A model generated the notes under the pieces. The model worked only from the letters and a program-made list of their open reading frames with translations. It had not been told where the DNA came from and searched no databases. Position numbers and translations under genes: made by a program. Positions 63,915-64,000 of a DNA stretch of 64,000 nt are shown one piece after another. Numbering within the stretch: position 1 is the first letter of the stretch; every line of letters starts with the position of its first letter. Origin of the DNA: Symbiodinium natans (taxonomy: Eukaryota > Sar > Dinophyceae > Suessiales > Symbiodiniaceae); assembly GCA_905221605.1 (NCBI GenBank), contig CAJNDS010002336.1, positions 277,208 to 341,207 on the forward strand, written 5' to 3'.

Positions 63915-64000
63915 CTTGGGAGCCCAGTAAACATACTGTAATAAGGGCACCCTTTCTAGGGTTGGTGACTTTAAAACCCTAAACCCTAAACCCTAAACCC
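63915..64000. mobile_element. F2 element, cut by array/window end
   Basis: CTTGGGAGCCCAGTAAAC with AAGGGCACCC, then GTGACTTTAAAACCCTAAACC; the right half is beyond the window or replaced by the array. Confidence 0.6.

Noticed and set aside
1-64000. The window as a true chromosome end
   Set aside because: Arrays are short, alternate in orientation and are separated by coding islands; no terminal array was seen.

Overview
The window looks like nuclear DNA of a dinoflagellate, probably Symbiodiniaceae-like. Four observations point there. Plant-type TTTAGGG/CCCTAAA repeats occur everywhere. Exons are short and nearly all lie on the minus strand, with GC and GA splice donors beside GT. An LTR retrotransposon carries a match to the 3' end of the dinoflagellate spliced leader inside its LTRs. 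The one clearly recognisable housekeeping gene (IscU) is eukaryotic but split into exons of 30-70 nt. No bacterial operons, rRNA, tRNA or CRISPR array were seen.

Layout: 0-15 kb holds arrays of telomere-type repeat in both orientations, separated by 60-250 bp islands. Several islands read as minus-strand exons (an ankyrin-repeat pair at 2.4 and 3.2 kb, others at 0.4, 4.0, 5.4 and 7.2 kb); a few read better on plus. The IscU gene ends at 15.48 kb; its last two exons are at 15.5 and 16.2 kb and seven upstream exons at 41.2-47.7 kb, all minus strand. Between them lie 25 kb with minus-strand exons of an armadillo-repeat protein (about 20.3-23.7 and 33.8-34.5 kb), exons of a multi-pass membrane protein resembling XK-related scramblases (35.2-38.1 kb), and an 8,740 bp Ty3/gypsy-type LTR retrotransposon on plus (24,422-33,161) inserted in a TA microsatellite. 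48-64 kb carries more minus-strand exons of unrecognised genes.

Introns are the remarkable part. They consist of (i) telomere-type arrays, often homogenised for local variants, (ii) at least eight families of short terminal-inverted-repeat elements (MITE/introner-like), and (iii) combinations in which an array sits inside an inverted-repeat element. At 33.9-34.05 kb one such element accounts for essentially a whole intron. Some arrays provide the splice donor (GTTTAGG) or acceptor (TTTAG) themselves, and several arrays are flanked by direct repeats like target-site duplications.

The retrotransposon has two LTRs differing at 2 of 309 sites, a 2,000-codon Gag-protease-RNase H reading frame with two CCCH fingers, and a second frame with a DD35E integrase. 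I could not find a reverse-transcriptase palm (no YxDD). The exon calls are my own manual translations and splice-site readings; they need transcript support.
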